Source: Thecamonas trahens ATCC 50062 (lineage: Eukaryota > Apusozoa > Apusomonadida > Apusomonadidae). Taken from it: a stretch of 64,000 bases of DNA. A program made the position numbers and the translations under genes. The notes under the pieces were generated by a model. The model saw nothing but the letters and a program-made list of their open reading frames with translations. It was not told the origin of the DNA and ran no database searches. The number at the start of each line of letters is the position of its first letter. Positions within the stretch are counted from its first letter, which is position 1. Shown here one piece after another: positions 61,601-64,000 of this stretch. The stretch lies in the NCBI RefSeq assembly GCF_000142905.1, contig NW_013657669.1, positions 184,500-248,499 on the forward strand. The letters are read 5' to 3'.

Positions 61601-63988
61601 CGCCGCGGCAGCGGCGGCAGATGCAGTTGCATCACCGGGCAGCGGGACAGCGAGCACCGGCTTGCCGGCCTTCTGGATGTGTGCCAGCGCTTCGGCGCAG
61701 CCGCGCGAGCCCGGGAGCGAGCCCCGGAGCTCGGCGGCGGCGTCGAGAGCGGCGTCGTGGACTGCGGCGGCGTCGTCGGGCGTTGGCCCGTCATAGCGGT
61801 TGAGGGCAGCAATGCCGGCTTCCTGGGTGAGCTCGACCTCGGCAATGAGCGCCGAGACGAGGCCGGCGGCAGCGTCGAGCGTCGCACGCGTCCGTCCGCC
61901 CTTGGTCTCGCCGACAGCGAGCAGGTCGAGGATGGCAGCAATGGTCCGCGAGGCGACGGCGGCGAGGCCCGAGGCGGCAGCGGCCGGCGACTCGGCCGAG
62001 AGCAGCTGGAGCGTGGCCGAGAGCGCCGCCGAGGCAGCGACGGTCGAGTCGATACCGTCAGAGGCCGAGCGGCGGGCGACGGTCTCGCGCGAGGCGCGCG
62101 TGTCGGCGTCAAGCGCATCTTCCTTGGCACCAAAGGTACCGGCCGAGAGCGCCGAGATGCCGGCTGCGACCGACGACGCGCTGTCCTGGAGGGTTTTGAG
62201 AGCGGCTGAGACGTCGTAGAGCCAGTTGGCGGCCTTGGCGGCGTTAAAGGCCTTGACAAGGGCGGTGACCCGCTCGTCAGACTCGGCCTTGGCCTTGGAG
62301 AGCAGATACTCCTCACCCGGGTTGTGGAAGCCGGCAGCGGTGAGGGTACCAATGGCGAGGTTTGTCTCGGCGTAGGCCGGGAGAGCGGCGGCGACCGCGT
62401 CGAGCAGAGCCGTCTGCGACTCGCGGCCATGCGGCTCAGCCTCGTAGTAGAGAGCCGAGTCGCCCAGTGCCGCGTTTGGCTTGGCCATGCCCGACGCCGC
62501 ACGCTTGGCAGTCCGCAGCGCGTCGGTGTCGATGGCCGAGTCAACGGTGACGAGGACGGTCCGGGTGTTCGACGCCGCAAGCGTGGCAGCCTTGGCCTCT
62601 GTGGCGAGGATGAGCAGGGCCTGGCGCGAGGCGCGGAGCGCGTTGAGCGCGTCCGACTTGGCGCCCACCGCCAAGGCGGCGGCAGTGACGGCGGCAAGGT
62701 CGGCGTCAGAGCGGGTCTCCTCAAACTTGGTGATGGCAGCCTGGAGCGCGCCGAGCGAGTCCGAGAGCGCTGCCGACGAGGCGACCAGCTCGGCCTTGAC
62801 GAGGTCGTTTGACTCAGCCTCGGCCTCGCGCTGCGCGAGCGGCAGGAGGGCGGCGGCCGAGTCGGCAACGCCACGGGCGGCAAGGATCTTGGCCTTGCGC
62901 GAGTCCTTGGCGAGGGACTCGAGGCCCGAGCCAAGGGTCCCGGCGGCGGCGTCGAGGGCGGCCGGCTCCATCTCGGCGGTGAGCGAGGCAAGCGAGGTGG
63001 CGAGCGACGAAGCAGTCGACATGAGCGAGGCGAGGGCGGCGGCATCGACGCCCGGGACGGCGGCGAGGGTGGCGAGCGAAAACGGCGCGGTCGGGTCCGA
63101 ACCCGTGAGCGGAGCAAGCGAGCCGGCAAGCGCGGCGGTGGCAGCAGCCGTCGCCTCGTCGTTCTCGGCGTCGTCGAGCGCGTCTAGGGCAGCGGTGGTG
63201 GCGGCGGCGGCGCGGTCGGCTGCGACCAGAGTCGAGAGCGCAAGAACTGGGCGGACCGGCGGCGGCGGGTCCGAGTCGGTGGCGGCGCGGAGGGCACCGA
63301 GTGCGTCCGAGACCTGGCCTGCGAGCCGAAGCAGCTCCTGCATGTCGACGGGCGAGACGCCATCGATCGAAGCCGCGGTGACAAGCGAAGAGAGCGCGTC
63401 GTCGAGAACAAGGCCCTGGAGTCGAAGCTTGGCAATGCCCGAGGCGTCCGACGCGGTGGCGAGAGCCGAGAGCGCGACAGTGTGACGACCGTAGTCGACA
63501 ACGGCGGAGCGAGCGTCGTCGATGGGCTTGGAGAGCGCCGGGTCGGCGGTGGTCAGCGGCGCGCCAATGAGCGAGTCGAGGGCCGAGTTGAGGTCCGAGG
63601 CGGCAGCTAGGAGCGAGGCAAGGTCGACACCCGGAATGGGCTTGGTCGATGAGAGTGTCTGCAGGGCGACAGAGAGGTCGCCAGCAGCCTTGAGCAGCTG
63701 ATCGAGTGAGGCGCCGGCGTTGCCCTTGGCCACGTCTTTGGCGGCGAGGTCGGCAGCCTGAAGGAGGGCGACGAGCGAGGCGGTGACGCCGTCGGCGAGC
63801 TCGTCGAGACCGGCGTCGGCCATGGAGCGGGATGCAAGGACCGAGCGAAGGTCATCGGCAAGGGCAACAAGCTGCTCGGACGACTCGAGAAGGTCGTACT
63901 TCTTAAGACGGTCGGCCGAGGTGACGCCGGCGGCGGAGACAACGTCACCCGAGACGCTTGACATCTCGGCGAGGATTGAGTCGAGCAT
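58634..63988 (-). CDS. fimbrin-like actin bundler with talin-like helices and WW domain (5' end may run off edge)
   Basis: Up to 1784 residues are visible, and the frame stays open to the window edge. Residues 1-800 are Ala/Leu/Ser-rich helices in repeated bundles (LVALADDLRSVLASRSMADA; LLKAAGDLSVALQTL), like talin or vinculin-type rods. A WW domain sits at about 858-886 (PWEAFYDDSHGRYYYVSSET, then GATTWEQPP), flanked by Pro-rich PPIPAKP repeats. A coiled coil spans about 1080-1265. The C-terminus has four calponin-homology domains in fimbrin order: CH1 from about 1275 (DGVLLCKYLNAMMPG, DERVINFN), CH2 (VLVRWVNHHAVARGA, SFADLADGVALVHLLNAL), CH3 (AYLAWIGAKGVEDV, DFMDGIKMLELEDKV) and CH4 (VDVKSFKDRSLSSGLFLIDL). 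It ends in a basic KRKGKKK. Classical fimbrins have EF hands instead of this N-terminus. Actin bundling is inferred. Confidence 0.85.
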   Translation of the reverse strand: MLDSILAEMSSVSGDVVSAAGVTSADRLKKYDLLESSEQLVALADDLRSVLASRSMADAGLDELADGVTASLVALLQAADLAAKDVAKGNAGASLDQLLKAAGDLSVALQTLSSTKPIPGVDLASLLAAASDLNSALDSLIGAPLTTADPALSKPIDDARSAVVDYGRHTVALSALATASDASGIAKLRLQGLVLDDALSSLVTAASIDGVSPVDMQELLRLAGQVSDALGALRAATDSDPPPPVRPVLALSTLVAADRAAAATTAALDALDDAENDEATAAATAALAGSLAPLTGSDPTAPFSLATLAAVPGVDAAALASLMSTASSLATSLASLTAEMEPAALDAAAGTLGSGLESLAKDSRKAKILAARGVADSAAALLPLAQREAEAESNDLVKAELVASSAALSDSLGALQAAITKFEETRSDADLAAVTAAALAVGAKSDALNALRASRQALLILATEAKAATLAASNTRTVLVTVDSAIDTDALRTAKRAASGMAKPNAALGDSALYYEAEPHGRESQTALLDAVAAALPAYAETNLAIGTLTAAGFHNPGEEYLLSKAKAESDERVTALVKAFNAAKAANWLYDVSAALKTLQDSASSVAAGISALSAGTFGAKEDALDADTRASRETVARRSASDGIDSTVAASAALSATLQLLSAESPAAAASGLAAVASRTIAAILDLLAVGETKGGRTRATLDAAAGLVSALIAEVELTQEAGIAALNRYDGPTPDDAAAVHDAALDAAAELRGSLPGSRGCAEALAHIQKAGKPVLAVPLPGDATASAAAAAATAKAAADAAALASDADADEPDAPAPAVPTGPEYEYEFYEVTVMLPAKPPIPAKPQVAPDPKVVPAPWEAFYDDSHGRYYYVSSETGATTWEQPPMPAPPPIPAKPTTTTQRKKRRVRVGGRPPVPARKTKPKVPPAPSPVVVAAAAAVASANAVEPMAADGSSPPLDEDASDALGPRAVALASALQGLKLASTGGSGAELDDAAYKVTRAYPQFADALMAAVEKLPEGSARRVNASQAAKAVTRLAAASVVAAQAVNADRGDADAALALEQTTSLADVQLRALMSALMGDDARGLDDFTSLLEATQSKNAEIAQMRKVLDSAEASSAEGSAQVQALMSEIESLNGKLAESKSKFAAAEAERRALEEKAQGETRQQIEGYQHEIATLKERVAELEAELAALRAQLAEKEGLSHEKLNEMTAERDDALDEVARLKQELADERAARAKLEELAPELKAQLAEMQAKLEAEKMAFKKKLAEQADFALEGADAKLIEFINSTLASDPHVASLLPMNPRAVSVATAAADGVLLCKYLNAMMPGSVDERVINFNISDEDDVLMNQSLVINTARAIGCPALNVTPKALYTGKVPQILSLLWDITRAGLLAVVNVVRHPELFELQASDEEVAAFSRLPPEVVLVRWVNHHAVARGAPAIDSFADLADGVALVHLLNALEPSTGLGALAQGDPEARAGVLLQAASGIVGNFSWVTPADVAGGNVRLLLFFVASLFSARTGLTLTEEMELALGDFDEAELQGTAEERAYLAWIGAKGVEDVHDLKRDFMDGIKMLELEDKVEPGIVTWDRVNRAKDGKSLHVVRKVENANLAVTLGRDLGLVLVGIDGKDLVDGSQKLTMAVIWQLLRYDLLRSISSLSYGGRAVSEQDVWQWAVSKVRASGKPVDVKSFKDRSLSSGLFLIDLLAACNPRAIDYSMVEPGLTPEEKEANAKLVLGSARRLGASHYLVPEHITSVDPKMLLMLVGTLMEATAKRKGKKK

Positions 63989-64000
63989 GTCGCGGGTGGA

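Noticed and set aside
60400-63600. Long plus-strand Ser/Ala/Arg frames opposite the fimbrin-like gene
   Set aside because: They are shadows of the talin-like helical region and have no domains of their own.
1-64000. tRNA, rRNA and CRISPR arrays
   Set aside because: No cloverleaf with a GTTCRANNC T-arm, no rRNA stretch and no regularly spaced direct repeats with unique spacers were seen on reading both strands.

Overview
This is a window of nuclear DNA from a free-living, GC-rich protist, sequenced as a draft. The signs are spliceosomal introns in ribosomal, mitochondrial and secretory genes, nuclear-pore and ciliary proteins, organelle-targeted proteins, third-position GC bias and three runs of N. 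The mix of animal-like parts (Munc13-like MUN domain, fimbrin, integrin-type FG-GAP propeller, AMPK gamma, APAF1-like STAND ATPase) suggests a unicellular relative of the opisthokonts. An apusomonad such as Thecamonas trahens is my best guess, but it is an inference, not a match I could run.

Layout. 0-10.5 kb: a possible partial first exon, a FAM221-like protein, a U11/U12-65K-like minor-spliceosome protein, a CCDC42/CFAP73-type ciliary coiled coil, a TPR/Mlp nuclear-basket protein and an AMPK gamma subunit. 10.5-20 kb: a microsatellite-rich spacer, a degenerate AddB/AdnAB-like helicase-nuclease with a possible mitochondrial presequence, a DMT transporter, ribosomal protein uS7, an hSac2-domain protein and a UBF-like multi-HMG-box protein, ending in a 309-N gap. 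20-33 kb: beta-MPP, an SLC44 choline-transporter-like protein and a 2382-residue kinase-STAND-WD40-gelsolin protein. 33-46.6 kb: a decayed piggyBac-like transposase, an FG-GAP/beta-helix/multi-TM surface protein, a Sir2-like protein, a repeat protein cut by a gap, a GILT-like protein, mitochondrial uL3 and an F-box membrane protein. 46.6-64 kb: a triple-DOMON cytochrome b561 with a perfect 351-bp tandem duplication of its 3' end, a Munc13-like protein, an ARF GTPase, a type-B carboxylesterase, a coiled-coil protein and a fimbrin with talin-like helices that reaches the window edge.

Genes are mixed on both strands and unrelated in function, so there are no operons. Two things hold across the window. 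Five convergent pairs have stop codons only 7-22 bp apart, so their transcripts either overlap or have almost no 3' UTR. Introns use GTACG-type donors, often with an ACTCAC/CTCAC motif near the acceptor. Six positions in five genes need one extra base to restore a conserved frame; I read these as assembly errors. The two most unusual loci are the kinase-STAND-WD40-gelsolin protein and the helicase-nuclease homologue.
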